Below are positions 33,785 through 43,525 of a stretch of 64,000 nucleotides of DNA, piece after piece. Numbering within the stretch: position 1 is the stretch's first letter; every line of letters begins with the position of its first letter. The notes beneath the pieces were generated by a model. It had not been told where the DNA came from and did not search any database. It saw only the letters and a list, made by a program, of their open reading frames with translations. The translations under genes and the position numbers were made by a program. Source of the stretch: Nocardioides alcanivorans (lineage in GTDB: Bacteria > Actinomycetota > Actinomycetes > Propionibacteriales > Nocardioidaceae); contig NZ_JAKGRW010000012.1 in assembly GCF_021555175.1 (NCBI RefSeq), positions 221,464 through 285,463 on the forward strand, written 5' to 3'.

Positions 33785-34566
33785 CTACTTCTTCTTGGCG
33801 CGCTTGGCGGCGGCCTTCTCCCGACGCCGGATCGCGCGCTGGCGCTTCTCCTCGGCGTCGATCTCCTCGGCCTCCTCGAGCGTGGGCGCGGAGCCGCCGT
33901 AGGAGGCGGGGAGCCACCAGGAGCCGGGGGCTGCTCCTCGGCGGGGTACTCCCGAATGCAGGCGTCGAGCAACTCAGTCATGCGCTCATGGAGGAGCGCG
34001 GTCTCGGCAAGGGGATCCTCGCCGGTCGGGTGGAGTGGCTCGCCGACCTTGATCAGGACGGTCTTTCCGGGCTTGAAGTCCTTGGGGTGGTCCTTGGTGA
34101 ACATGCGGTGGGAACCCCAGGTCACGACCGGGATCAGCGGGACCTCGGCCTTGGCGGCGATGCGGGCTGCCCCGGTCTTCAGCTCCTTGATGAGGAAGCT
34201 GCGAGAGATGGTCGCCTCCGGGAAGATGCCGACGACCTCGCCGGACCGAAGCGCCTTCTCGGCGATCTCCATCGACTCGAGGCCAGCAGACCGGTCGACG
34301 CTGATGTGGTGGTACGACCTCATCACCGGGCCGCCGACGGGGTGGTCGAAGATCTCCCGCTTCGCCATGAAGCGCGTGTAGCGACCCTGGCTCTCTCCGG
34401 GGTAGCCAGCCATCACGTAGTCGATGTAGGACGTGTGGTTCACCGCCAACATCGCCCCTCCCTTGCGCGGGATGTGTTCGGTGCCCTCCATCTTGACCTT
34501 CACCCGACCGAGCTTGAACCAGGTCTTGGCGGCGGCGATCGTGACGGGATAGCTGATGTCGACCAT
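33785..34566 (-). CDS. 1-acyl-glycerol-3-phosphate acyltransferase (one frameshift as sequenced)
   Basis: This PlsC-family acyltransferase acylates lysophosphatidate at the inner membrane face. Motif I is VNHTSYIDYV (HX4D) and motif III is GIFPEATISRSF. VPLIPVVTWGSHRMF is motif IV. The frame breaks at the GGGG run 33908-33911. Restoring one base gives a highly charged tail (EEAEEIDAEEKRQRAIRRRE ... KKK) ending at 33785 and a 260-residue protein. ATG 34566 (MVDISYP) is the likeliest start, with no clear ribosome site; ATG 34584 is an alternative. Confidence 0.85.
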
Positions 34567-34598
34567 GGGACAAGCATGAGGCATGGCGCCACGAATGC

Positions 34599-34636
34599 GC
34601 AGAGGGGCGTCCACTCGAAAGTGGACGCCCCTCTGC
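34599..34636. terminator. Bidirectional-looking hairpin between trxA and plsC
   Basis: A 16-bp perfect stem (34599-34614 with 34621-34636) and a TCGAAA loop lie just after the trxA stop, consistent with termination of the trxB-trxA transcript. Confidence 0.8.
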
Positions 34637-34658
34637 GACGACTGCGGTCAGGAGACCG

Positions 34659-34985
34659 TCACGCGATGAACTCCTCGAGCTCGCGCAGGAGCGCGGCCTT
34701 CGGCTTGGCACCGACGATGGTCTTGACGACCTCGCCGCCCTTGTAGACGTTGAGGGTGGGGATGCCGGTCACGCGGTAGTTGGACGGCGTGGTCGGGTTC
34801 TCGTCGACGTTGAGCTTGAAGAAGCCCAGCTTGTCGCCGTGCTCCCCGGCGAGCTCTTCGAGGATGGGCGCAACCTGGCGGCACGGGCCGCACCACTCGG
34901 CCCAGAAGTCGACCAGGACGGGCTTGTCGGACTTGAGGACCTCGGCCTCGAAGTCGGCGTCGGTCACTGCGGCGATGTTGCCCAC
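34659..34985 (-). CDS. trxA: Thioredoxin
   Basis: The 108-residue thioredoxin has the active site [15 protein letters not shown] and the cis-Pro loop [12 protein letters not shown]. It reduces protein disulfides in the cytoplasm and is itself reduced by TrxB encoded just upstream. The GTG at 34985 follows GAGAGGAAC at good spacing; the longer upstream frame has no similarity. It is the last gene of the sigM-type operon. Confidence 0.95.
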   Translation of the reverse strand: MGNIAAVTDADFEAEVLKSDKPVLVDFWAEWCGPCRQVAPILEELAGEHGDKLGFFKLNVDENPTTPSNYRVTGIPTLNVYKGGEVVKTIVGAKPKAALLRELEEFIA

Positions 34986-35070
34986 GGTTGTTCCTCTCTC
35001 CTGAGCTGTTGGATGTTGGTGGAACACCGGGGTGCCGTGAGGCATTCCCGGCGCCCCGGGGTGTGTCGGA

Positions 35071-36036
35071 TCAGACAGCCGCAGTGGCGGCCTGCGCCTG
35101 CGCGTGGTCGAGATCGGCGATGTAGCGCTCGGCGTCGAGGGCGGCCGAGCAGCCCGTGCCGGCTGCGGTGATCGCCTGGCGGTAGCTGTGGTCGACCAGG
35201 TCACCTGCCGCGAAGACGCCGGGCAGATTGGTACGTGTGGAGGGTGCCTCGACGATCACGTAGCCGTTCTCGTCCAGGTCGACCTGGCCCTTGAGGAGCT
35301 CGGAACGCGGGTCGTGACCGACTGCGATGAAGAGACCGGTGACGGGCAGTTCGCGCTCCTCGCCGGTGACGGTGTCGCGCAGGGTCAGCGACTCGAGGCT
35401 CTCGGTGCCGTTGATGGACGCCACCTCGGAGTTCCAGGCGATCTCGAGCTTGGGGTCGGCGAGTGCGCGCTCGGCCATGATCTTGGAGGCGCGGAGCTCG
35501 TCGCGGCGGTGGATCAGGGTGACCTTCGATCCGAAGCGGGTCAAGAAGGTCGCCTCCTCGACAGCGGAGTCCCCGCCGCCGACCACGGCGATGTTCTGGT
35601 CGCGGAAGAAGAAGCCGTCGCAGGTCGCGCACCAGGAGACGCCGCGGCCCGACAACGTGTCTTCGTTGGGCAGACCGAGCTTGCGGTAGCCGGAGCCGGT
35701 GGCGAGGATGACCGCGCGGGCGCGGTAGGTGTCGGTCGCAGTGCGTACGACCTTGATGTCGCCGGTCAGCTCCACCTCGACGATGTCGTCCGAGATCAGC
35801 TCGGCACCGAAGCGCTCGGCCTGGGCGCGCATCTCGTCCATCAGAGCCGGACCCATGATGCCGTCGCGGAAGCCGGGGAAGTTCTCGACCTCGGTGGTGT
35901 TCATCAACGCACCGCCGGCGGTCACGGAACCTTCGAAGACCAGTGGTTCCAGACTCGCCCGCGCGGCATAGACGGCTGCGGTGTAGCCGGACGGGCCGGA
36001 TCCGATGATGATGACGTTGCGGACGGTGTCGCTCAT
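35071..36036 (-). CDS. trxB: Thioredoxin reductase
   Basis: The 321-residue FAD/NADPH enzyme reduces thioredoxin. The FAD site is [19 protein letters not shown], the redox pair is in [10 protein letters not shown], the NADPH site is [17 protein letters not shown], and the second FAD motif is [16 protein letters not shown]. The ATG at 36036 has AGGAGG upstream. In mycobacteria trxB2-trxC also follow sigM-rsmA, suggesting control by the redox-responsive sigma factor. Confidence 0.96.
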   Translation of the reverse strand: MSDTVRNVIIIGSGPSGYTAAVYAARASLEPLVFEGSVTAGGALMNTTEVENFPGFRDGIMGPALMDEMRAQAERFGAELISDDIVEVELTGDIKVVRTATDTYRARAVILATGSGYRKLGLPNEDTLSGRGVSWCATCDGFFFRDQNIAVVGGGDSAVEEATFLTRFGSKVTLIHRRDELRASKIMAERALADPKLEIAWNSEVASINGTESLESLTLRDTVTGEERELPVTGLFIAVGHDPRSELLKGQVDLDENGYVIVEAPSTRTNLPGVFAAGDLVDHSYRQAITAAGTGCSAALDAERYIADLDHAQAQAATAAV

Positions 36037-36158
36037 GGGGAGTGGGCCTCCTGGCCAGATGGTGCTGCGGGTCTTGTCGTCGCAACCGATCCTAGGCATG
36101 CGACATTCCCGAGCCGAACGACGTCCGCCTCACAGTCCGTGGGCTGGGCCGGGCAGCC

Positions 36159-36944
36159 TCAGCTCGCGGGGACCTCGACGGTGTCGACGAGATCAGGCGG
36201 CGTGCTCGTGCAGTCGAGCACCTTCACCTCTCGGCTGCCGTCCCCGCGCTGTGGCATGAGCGCCAGTACCCGCGGCTCGCCGTCGACGACGACCAGCACG
36301 GTCCGCGCCGCCCCGTCGCTCGCCGGTGCGCAGCTCGAGGCGCGGTGGCGCTGGAACTTCGCGGACAAGTCGCCCAACGGGCTCTGGTAGCCATCGGGAT
36401 CGGACCCGAGCTCGGTGAGTGTGTGGCGTACGGCGCGTTCCTCGGCGCTCGTCAGCGGCACCGCACCGAGAGGAGCGTCCCGGTCGGAACCGGCCTCCGT
36501 GTCCTCCGGTGCGCGAGAGGGGGCAGCGGCATCGGGCGCAGAATCCTCGGCGCGCGCGTCATCGTCGGCGGCGGCGGGTGCCTCGTTCATCGACTCCGAC
36601 GACCTGTCACCCGCTTGATCGGTGTTCTCACCGTCGCCGAGCAACTGTCCGAGGAAGCCGGCCGCAACGATGGTCGCGGCGGCCACGAGGCCAGCCCCGG
36701 CGAACAAGGTACGGCGCCTGCGTCGACGTGCCGCCAACTCGTCGACCGGGGCTTCGGACGCATCGACCTCGGACGGGCCGGTGCCGGGTGTCGGCGTGAT
36801 CCCGGGTGCGGAACGTTCGGCGACCAGGCCCGCCAGGGTCTCGTCGAGGCGGGCGGCCACGTCGGGAGGAGGCGGACCCTCGGCGCGCACCTCACGCAGG
36901 AGGCGGCGTACCTCGGTGAGGTCGGACTCGGTTGGCTCGGGCAT
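36159..36944 (-). CDS. Putative SigM anti-sigma factor (RsmA-like membrane protein)
   Basis: The protein has 261 residues. The N-terminus has a helical anti-sigma-like segment (TEVRRLLREVRAE, DVAARLDETLAGLV). A basic cluster (RRRRRR) precedes one membrane helix TLFAGAGLVAAATIVAAGFL (about 82-101). A disordered Asp/Ala/Ser-rich linker and an extracytoplasmic C-terminal domain (about 160-261) with two Cys follow. It lacks the HxxxCxxC zinc motif. Position directly after the ECF sigma gene and before trxB matches RsmA of mycobacteria, so it is inferred to bind the sigma factor. The ATG at 36944 has AGGAGG upstream. Confidence 0.65.
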   Translation of the reverse strand: MPEPTESDLTEVRRLLREVRAEGPPPPDVAARLDETLAGLVAERSAPGITPTPGTGPSEVDASEAPVDELAARRRRRRTLFAGAGLVAAATIVAAGFLGQLLGDGENTDQAGDRSSESMNEAPAAADDDARAEDSAPDAAAPSRAPEDTEAGSDRDAPLGAVPLTSAEERAVRHTLTELGSDPDGYQSPLGDLSAKFQRHRASSCAPASDGAARTVLVVVDGEPRVLALMPQRGDGSREVKVLDCTSTPPDLVDTVEVPAS

Positions 36945-36980
36945 CGGGGGCACCTCCTCTCGGTGCGGGCAGGGACGGGC

Positions 36981-37661
36981 TCAGACGGTCGGTTCAGCAG
37001 GGGGTCCTCGAGCAGGATCCGTGGATGGGACGGCCCGTGGTCCGATCTGGTTCCGTGGGTCCTCGTGGTCCGGGTCACCCGGTCGGTGCTCGAGCAGCAG
37101 GGTCGCCAGTTTGGCCCGACCGCGGGCACACCGGGACTTCACGGTGCCCGGCGCGCACTCGAGGATCTCGGCGACCTCTGCGACGGAGTAGCCCTCCATG
37201 TCGACCAGCACCAGGGCGGCTCGTTGCTCCGACGGCAGCGTGCCGAGAGCGCTGAGCACCGCCGTACGGCGCTCGCTCGCCTCGGCGGCATCGTCCGGCC
37301 GGGGAGCAGGGTCGCTGGTCTGCAGGGCACCTCGGTCGGCCCATTCGTCCAAGTCATCGGGAAGTGCGTCGGCAGCGCGGACCTTGTTGGCACGCATCCG
37401 ATCGAGGCAGGCGTTGACGACGACCCGGTGCAACCACGTGGTCACCTGCGAGTCGCCGCGGAAGCTGCCGGCGCGCCGGAACGCGGAGATCAGCGCCTCC
37501 TGGAGTGAGTCGGCCGCCTCCTCCGGGTTGCTGCAGGTGCGCAGGGCAACGGCCCACAGGCGGTCGCGGTGGCGCGCGAAGAGCACGCCGAACGCTGCCG
37601 TGTCGCCGTCGACGTGCGCCGACAGCAGCTCCCGATCGCTGCGCAGGTCGTCCCAAGTCAT
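36981..37661 (-). CDS. sigM: ECF RNA polymerase sigma factor, SigM-type
   Basis: The 226-residue ECF sigma factor has region 2 (DRELLSAHVDGDTAAFGVLF, RTCSNPEEAADSLQEALISA, WLHRVVVNACLDRMR) and region 4 (LSALGTLPSEQRAALVLVDM, YSVAEVAEILECAPGTVKSR). A proline-rich tail follows. The location between the murJ/pseudokinase genes and trxB-trxA is that of mycobacterial sigM. It probably drives the downstream anti-sigma and thioredoxin genes in stress. Its start overlaps the stop of the upstream pseudokinase gene (ATGA). Confidence 0.88.
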   Translation of the reverse strand: MTWDDLRSDRELLSAHVDGDTAAFGVLFARHRDRLWAVALRTCSNPEEAADSLQEALISAFRRAGSFRGDSQVTTWLHRVVVNACLDRMRANKVRAADALPDDLDEWADRGALQTSDPAPRPDDAAEASERRTAVLSALGTLPSEQRAALVLVDMEGYSVAEVAEILECAPGTVKSRCARGRAKLATLLLEHRPGDPDHEDPRNQIGPRAVPSTDPARGPPAEPTV

Positions 37662-39438
37662 CGGAGGATCCTCACCTCCGCGATCCGGCCCCGGTAGTCA
37701 CCGTCGCCGGGAATCGAGGTCAGCCAGACGACCATCCAGTGCTGTGGCTGGGTGCTCTCCGGCACCAGACTCAGCGTGCCGTCCTCGGACTGGCCCTCGG
37801 CCACCTTCTGCAGGTCCTCGAGCGAGCTGGGCCGGTCCGGGCCCGCAGTGGCGAGCAGCTCGACGCCGTGGGGATCACCCTCGACCTGGATCCGCACCTC
37901 GCGGACCTGTCGCTCGCCACCGAGGTCGATCAGCAGCCCGACCCCCGGTTTGAGGCCCTCGGGCCCGAACTGGTCGCGATAGCCCTGGGTCTCCCACGCC
38001 GTGGTCGGATCGCCGTCGAACGCCAACGGGACGAGCTCGGGCTTCTCCTCCGAGTCGCCACCGAACGGGTCGAAGTCGAACGTGCCGGCGGGCGTCACTT
38101 GGACGAGTGTGTCGTCGCCGTCGGTGGTCTCCTCCGACGTCGGGTCGGACGGCGAGTCGTCCCGTGCGTCGTCACGCCCACGGTTGAAGGCATAGACCGC
38201 CGCCAGCAAGACGATGAGAGCGATGGCGAGCAGCAGCGCGCTGCGGAACCAGCCCCGCCCTGCCACCGGTTCCTCCGGTTCGGGCTCCTCCACCACCGGG
38301 ACCTGACTGGGATCGGTCTCCCATGGCCAGAACTCGACCGGCTCCGGCACCACGATGTCGTCGCGCGGCACCCGCACCGGCTGCCCGTTCTCGGGCTCGG
38401 GGGCGAAGAGTGGTCGCTCGGGTGAGTCCTCGAAGGGGGCGGCGGCGGAGGCGGCTCGGGTGACGGCGTACGCCATTCGGGGTCGAGGATCTCGTCGTCG
38501 AAGCCCGGAAGCCCGACCTCGGTCTCGTCGCCGGTGTCAGGCTCCGGCTCGGGTTGCGGCGGTGGCGGTGCCCACACGAGTGCGTTGACTGCCGGGATCC
38601 GTGGACTGGTGTTGCCCCGGTTGCGCTCCACCTCCGCCTCTGCCATCGCCTGCCGGTCGCCGACGAAGTCGTAGAGCTCCACCGACACCTGCGCGGCCGT
38701 GCCCGGACGGTGGTGTCCGGCGTGGTGTGCGTGGTTGAGGACCGCATCGCACATCGTGTCGAGCACCCGGGGTACGCCGGCACGCACCTGGCGCGGTCGG
38801 AGCACCGAACCGTGGCGCCTGGGTGCAGCAGCGACCTTGGAGAGCCCCGGGCGCGGCCAGCGCCCGGTGAGACCGGCGTAGAGCACGCCGATGAGGTCGT
38901 GGAACTCCTCCTCGGGCGTGACTGCGCCGCCGCCGTGCAGGGCGGCGTCGACCGCGAACCCGATGACCTTGACCGAACCGCGCTGGTCGATGAGCACGTT
39001 GTCGGGCACCAGCCGACCGTGGGTCAGCCCCTGGCGCTGGGCGTTGGCCAGCAGCTCGGCGACCTCGCCGGCGATCCAGGCGGCGCGACGTGGGGAGAGG
39101 GGCTCGTCTGCCAACAGGATGTCGAGCGAGTCACCCTCGCCCCATTCGTTGACGACGTAGCACCAGTCGCCGACCGTGCCGGTGTCGAGCACGCGTAGCA
39201 GGTGGGGATCGTGCAGCTGGGCCGAACAGCGTGCTGCCTCACGCAGGTCGGCGGCTCGGGAGTCGTCGGCGGCGATCAGATGGATCGCGACGGGGCGCGA
39301 GAGCACGGAGTCCCAGGCACGCCAGAACCGCCCGAACCTGGCCTCGCTGAGCAGGTCGATGAGGCGGTAGCGGTTGGCCAGCACATCGCCCGGCCGCGTG
39401 GAACCCGGCACGCCCCTCCTCACTTCGCCTCCGCTCAT
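37658..39438 (-). CDS. Membrane pseudokinase with discoidin-like extracellular domain (one frameshift as sequenced)
   Basis: The N-terminal 270 residues have a protein kinase fold (LANRYRLIDLLSEARFGRFW). Key residues are missing: the VAIK lysine is His (PVAIHLIA), HRD is replaced in LTHGRLVPDNVLI, and DFG reads GFA. A Pro/Glu-rich linker, one membrane helix (ALLLAIALIVLLAAVYAF), and an outer domain resembling F5/8-type discoidin (AFDGDPTTAWETQGY) follow. The two halves lie in different frames, joined by adding one base at 38435-38439 (593 residues). In mycobacteria a pseudokinase is fused to MurJ and regulated by PknB/FhaA; here it is a separate gene just after murJ. Confidence 0.8.
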
Positions 39439-39496
39439 CGTAGGCGTAGCTCGGCCTCCTGTGCGGGAGCGACGCAGAGCGGACGACAGGTTTGGG

Positions 39497-41185
39497 TCAG
39501 CGGCGCTTGAGACCGGGGATCCGGCGAGCCACGACCGCGACGAGCTCGTTTGCCTCACGGATGTGCATGAAACGGGCGAGGACGAGGAAGACGACCACGT
39601 CGGCCACGCATGCGCCGCCGAGCAGCAGCAACGAGACGACCTTCCCGTGGTCCTCGCCGAGGACGGCGACGATGAGCTCCCAGACCCCGCGGGCGGCAAC
39701 AGCAGCGATCAGCGCGGCGATCACCGTGCGTACGACGAAGCGGAGCGTCGTGTGGGTGTCGAGGGACCCCAGCGCACGACGCAGCACGACGTAGGAGAGG
39801 AATGCACCGAGCAGGTAGGCGCCGGAGTAGGCCAGGACCAGGGCCGGGGACGTGAAGGCGGCATCGGTGCGGCCCACCAGCAGGAAGGCCAGCGCGATGT
39901 TGGTGGCCGACACCGCGCATTGGATGAAGAAGACCGTGCGGGTGCGTTCGAGTGCATAGAACCCGCGGAGCATGAAGTAGTGCACCGTGAAGAAGAGCAG
40001 CCCGGGGGCGAAGAGTGCCAGCGACGGCGTGTAGTTGTCGACCAGGTCGGCGGCGGCACCCCAACCCCAGACGATGTTGCCCAGGTCGCCGGCGATCAGG
40101 GGGAGCAGGACCGCGAACGGGATCACCAGGGTGAGGGCCGTGCGCATGGTGCTGGCCAGCGTGCGTCCCAGGTCGCGGCGCTTGTCATCGGCGGCGAACC
40201 GCGAGAGCGTCGGGAGCACCGCGGTCGCCAGCGACACCGTGACGATGGCGTGCGGGACCATGATCAGCAGGAAAGCGCTGGAGTAGACGGTGTAGCCCGT
40301 GCCGGTGTCGGCCGCGCCCACGCCGCCACAGGCACCTGCTGCGGCGGACGCCGTACCGCTCGAGGCCAACCTCACGACCACCGTGTAGGCGATCTGGTTG
40401 ACGATCACGAAGAGCACGGTCCACAGGCCGAGGTGGAAGGTTCGGCCCAGTCCGGTCCCTCGCCAGTCGAAGCGGGGGCGGTAGCGCACTCCCGCCGATC
40501 GCAGGTAGGGGATGAGGATCAGCAGCTGGGCGACGATGCCCAGGGTGGAGCCGATGCCGAGCAGCAGCTCCTGGCTGGTCGTGTAGGGGCCGCAGACGTC
40601 GTCTGCCTTGCCGTGCAGCACGAGGTAGGCGACGAGGACGCCCACCGACAGCACGTTGTTGGCGATCGGCGCCCACATCATCGGGCCGAAGCTGCCGCGC
40701 GAGTTGAGCACCTGCCCGAGCAGCACGAACATGCCGTAGAAGAAGACCTGCGGCAGGCAGAAGCGGGCGAAGTCGATCAGGCTCTGGCGCTGTTCGGCCA
40801 GTGCGGGATCGTCGAAGGAGGCGTCGAGGAAGATCGACATCACCGCAGGTGCGAAGATCACCAACGCCACGGTGACGAAGCCGAGGAAGACAGCCGCGAG
40901 CGTGATGATCCGGTCGATGTAGGCGTTGCCGCCGTCCGGATCGTTCTTCATCGCCCGCACGAGCTGCGGCACCAGGACGGCGTTGAAGATCCCGCCCGCC
41001 AGCAGGATGTAGAGCATGTTGGGGATCGTGTTGGCGATGTTGAACAAGTCGGCGTGCAACGCCGGGCCGAGGGCCGCAGCGAGCAACGCCGAACGCACGA
41101 ATCCGCTGGCCCGTGACACGACCGTGCCGGCGGCCATGACCGCGCCGCTGCCGATGATCGACGTCTTCTTGTGCTGTCCGCTCAC
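39497..41185 (-). CDS. murJ: Lipid II flippase MurJ
   Basis: The 562-residue MOP-superfamily flippase moves lipid II across the membrane. It starts near GSGAVMAAGTVVSRASGFVR with the conserved Arg of helix 1 and has about 14 membrane helices, including NTIPNMLYILLAGGIFNAVLVP (read from 41000) and NSRGSFGPMMWAPIANN. The GTG at 41185 gives the family-length start. There is no C-terminal kinase domain; the next gene supplies a separate pseudokinase. DUF6049 gene and cca upstream match mycobacterial synteny. Confidence 0.94.
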   Translation of the reverse strand: MSGQHKKTSIIGSGAVMAAGTVVSRASGFVRSALLAAALGPALHADLFNIANTIPNMLYILLAGGIFNAVLVPQLVRAMKNDPDGGNAYIDRIITLAAVFLGFVTVALVIFAPAVMSIFLDASFDDPALAEQRQSLIDFARFCLPQVFFYGMFVLLGQVLNSRGSFGPMMWAPIANNVLSVGVLVAYLVLHGKADDVCGPYTTSQELLLGIGSTLGIVAQLLILIPYLRSAGVRYRPRFDWRGTGLGRTFHLGLWTVLFVIVNQIAYTVVVRLASSGTASAAAGACGGVGAADTGTGYTVYSSAFLLIMVPHAIVTVSLATAVLPTLSRFAADDKRRDLGRTLASTMRTALTLVIPFAVLLPLIAGDLGNIVWGWGAAADLVDNYTPSLALFAPGLLFFTVHYFMLRGFYALERTRTVFFIQCAVSATNIALAFLLVGRTDAAFTSPALVLAYSGAYLLGAFLSYVVLRRALGSLDTHTTLRFVVRTVIAALIAAVAARGVWELIVAVLGEDHGKVVSLLLLGGACVADVVVFLVLARFMHIREANELVAVVARRIPGLKRR

Positions 41186-41219
41186 GCTGGACTTCCCGTT
41201 CGCACGGCCCCGGTGCCCC

Positions 41220-43457
41220 TCACGCGCCGGCTCCCGCGGCGCGCACCTTGCGCACACGGCGGTAGATCCGCAGGGGTACGGCGATCGCGAGGAGGCCGAG
41301 ACCACCGGCCAGGACGAACCAGATGATCTTGCCGACCGAGTTGGAACGGATGTTGAGCTCCTCGCCCACGTTGAGGGGCTGGCCGGTCGGCGAGTTCAGC
41401 TGCAGGTTGACCTCGTGCACGCCGACCTCCTTCGTGGTGGCCTCGAGCCTGATGGTGCGGGAGGTGTCGGCGGCCAGCTCGATGCTTCCGGGAGCCCGGA
41501 TCTCCACCGCGCCACCGGTGCCGGCACTGATCGCAAAGGTCACCGGCTGGTCGAGCTCGTTGTGCACCGTCACCGAGAAGGGCCCGGTCTCGGAGGAGAG
41601 AATGACGAACGAGGGCGCGTCGATGCTCACCTTCGACAGTCGGTCGTCGACCCACTGACGCAGCTGGGTGAGCCGCCACACGGAGGCGCTCTCGTCGGCG
41701 AGAGCGTGCACGGACAGGTCGCTGAGCGCCTCCTTGCGCACCGTCGCGAGGATCGCGTCGTTGAGTGGGAGTACGTCGTCGAGCGCCTCGGCGCGGTGGA
41801 TGGCGTCCTGCGCACTGCGGAAGCTGCCGACCGACAGCTCCCGGTCCTCCGCATTGGCGGGGTAGGTGAGCTCGTCGACCTCGGCGGCCGTGGTCGGGGA
41901 GGCATCGAGCGGGCGCCAGCGGATGAAGTCGGCGTCGAGGCCGTTGAGGAGTGCCGTCGTACGGGTGCCGGGGTCGAAGTCGTCGGGCAGGCTGACCACC
42001 ATCTGCTCGGTGTCACCCGAGAGGGCGCGCACGGCCGCCTCGGCGAGGATCCGTTGCCGCAACCCGGTGGCACCGTCGGGGTCCTGTGGGTCCGCGGCGC
42101 CGGTCACATCGGTGTTGAGCAGGGCCGGGTGGCTGAGCACGCGCACCGCGTCTGCACCGCTGGTCGCGGCTGCCCCGCCTGCCCGCTGCGCGAGCACCAC
42201 CGCGGTCTCCTCGGGGAGCGAGAGCAAGGTGGAGGTGGGCATCAGGCCCGTCGGCGGGATCACCGCGGGTCGGGAGGTGATGTCGTCCGCGGACAGCAGG
42301 TCGTCCGAGATCTCCTGGGCCTCGTTGATCCGACCGGGCGCCGACTTCGAGGCGCCGACGACCTCCAGGTCGCCGTAGGGAAGAGCCAGTACGTCGTGGC
42401 GCCGCAACGTTGCGACCATCCGTTCGCGCCAGGTCTGTGCGACGAGGCCGCTGCTGCTGACCGAGCCCTCGGAGGTCTGGCTTCCTGACTCGGCGGTCCC
42501 GGCTTCCGGTTCGTTCTCCGTGTCGTCGACGGTGACGGTCGGATCGAGGTTGCGGGCGGGATTGCCGCTGCTGAGCTGGTCGGCGACGTCGAGCAGGGCC
42601 GGATCGAGGGCGACCGAGACCGGGATGTCCGGCGTCTCGTCGAGGAGGTGCACGATGTTGTCGAGGCGACCGCCGCCGCCGAGCAGGCTCGCCCACCCCT
42701 CGGCATCCTCGATCTCACCGGTCTCCGCGCGGGTGACGGCCTCGCGCACCGGCACCACGATCGAGGCGTTGGTGCGGGTGTCGGTGGTGTTGACCCGGGG
42801 GACGAAGGTGCGGGCGCGGCCGTCGGCGACGCCGTCGCGGCTTCCGTCGGCTTCTGTCGCCAAGACCTGCACGCCGACCACGTAGACGCCGTCGCCGCCG
42901 GTGATCTGGAGTTTGTCGACCGGGATCGTCAAGGACCACCGAGCCGTTGCGTCGGGCTGCAGCTCGGTGATGGAGTTGTCGAGCAGCGCCAGGTCCTGGA
43001 GCCGATTGCCGCCGAAGGTGATCTCCGGGGCGGCGCTGACCGCGGCCGCCAGTTCGTCGTTGCTGGTGATCGGCGCGTAGGACGAGAGCGGGTGCACGTT
43101 GAGGTCGGTGTGCACCTCGTCGCTGACGTTGGTCACCGTGCCTGAGAGCCGGAGGTTCCCCTTGGTCGGCAGGACGCCGGGACGCACTCGGTCGATCTGC
43201 ACGAGGAAGGAGTCGTCGGGGTCGACCGCCCGGCGCCCGCTGCGTGAGACCGCGTCACCGTCGGCACTCGTCCGTTCGTCCGGCTGGCCTTCGGGGTGCA
43301 CCGGGGCCTGGCCCACGACGGACGTCGTCGGGGCAGCATCGACCGCGGTGGCGGGGGCCGCAGCCGCACCCGTCACCGAACTCCATGCCACACCCACTGT
43401 CACCAGTGGCGTCAGCAGAGCAGCCACCGGTCGAATCACGGCGCCGACTCTACTCAA
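41220..43457 (-). CDS. DUF6049 family membrane-anchored secreted protein
   Basis: The 745-residue protein starts with a signal peptide (PVAALLTPLVTVGVAWSS, then AAAAPATA) and ends with one membrane helix (IIWFVLAGGLGLLAIAVPL) and a basic cytoplasmic tail RIYRRVRKVRAAG. The long extracytoplasmic part has an Ig-like first domain (LRLSGTVTNVSDEVHTDLNV) and a last Ig-like domain (TVHNELDQPVTFAIS). This is the family at the Rv3909 position between the cca and murJ genes. It is probably linked to wall assembly; the function is unproven. The gene is 34 bp upstream of murJ and divergent from cca. Confidence 0.85.
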   Translation of the reverse strand: MSRVGAVIRPVAALLTPLVTVGVAWSSVTGAAAAPATAVDAAPTTSVVGQAPVHPEGQPDERTSADGDAVSRSGRRAVDPDDSFLVQIDRVRPGVLPTKGNLRLSGTVTNVSDEVHTDLNVHPLSSYAPITSNDELAAAVSAAPEITFGGNRLQDLALLDNSITELQPDATARWSLTIPVDKLQITGGDGVYVVGVQVLATEADGSRDGVADGRARTFVPRVNTTDTRTNASIVVPVREAVTRAETGEIEDAEGWASLLGGGGRLDNIVHLLDETPDIPVSVALDPALLDVADQLSSGNPARNLDPTVTVDDTENEPEAGTAESGSQTSEGSVSSSGLVAQTWRERMVATLRRHDVLALPYGDLEVVGASKSAPGRINEAQEISDDLLSADDITSRPAVIPPTGLMPTSTLLSLPEETAVVLAQRAGGAAATSGADAVRVLSHPALLNTDVTGAADPQDPDGATGLRQRILAEAAVRALSGDTEQMVVSLPDDFDPGTRTTALLNGLDADFIRWRPLDASPTTAAEVDELTYPANAEDRELSVGSFRSAQDAIHRAEALDDVLPLNDAILATVRKEALSDLSVHALADESASVWRLTQLRQWVDDRLSKVSIDAPSFVILSSETGPFSVTVHNELDQPVTFAISAGTGGAVEIRAPGSIELAADTSRTIRLEATTKEVGVHEVNLQLNSPTGQPLNVGEELNIRSNSVGKIIWFVLAGGLGLLAIAVPLRIYRRVRKVRAAGAGA

Positions 43458-43525
43458 CGAGTCTGTGCGGACGGCGATCCTCTGCCGGTCAACCGGAGGT
43501 GAGCGGGACGGTAGGGTTGCCTCTC

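Noticed and set aside
39374..41116. 580-residue open frame on the plus strand
   Set aside because: Antisense to murJ; low-complexity Glu/Asp/Gln/Arg translation with no family features.
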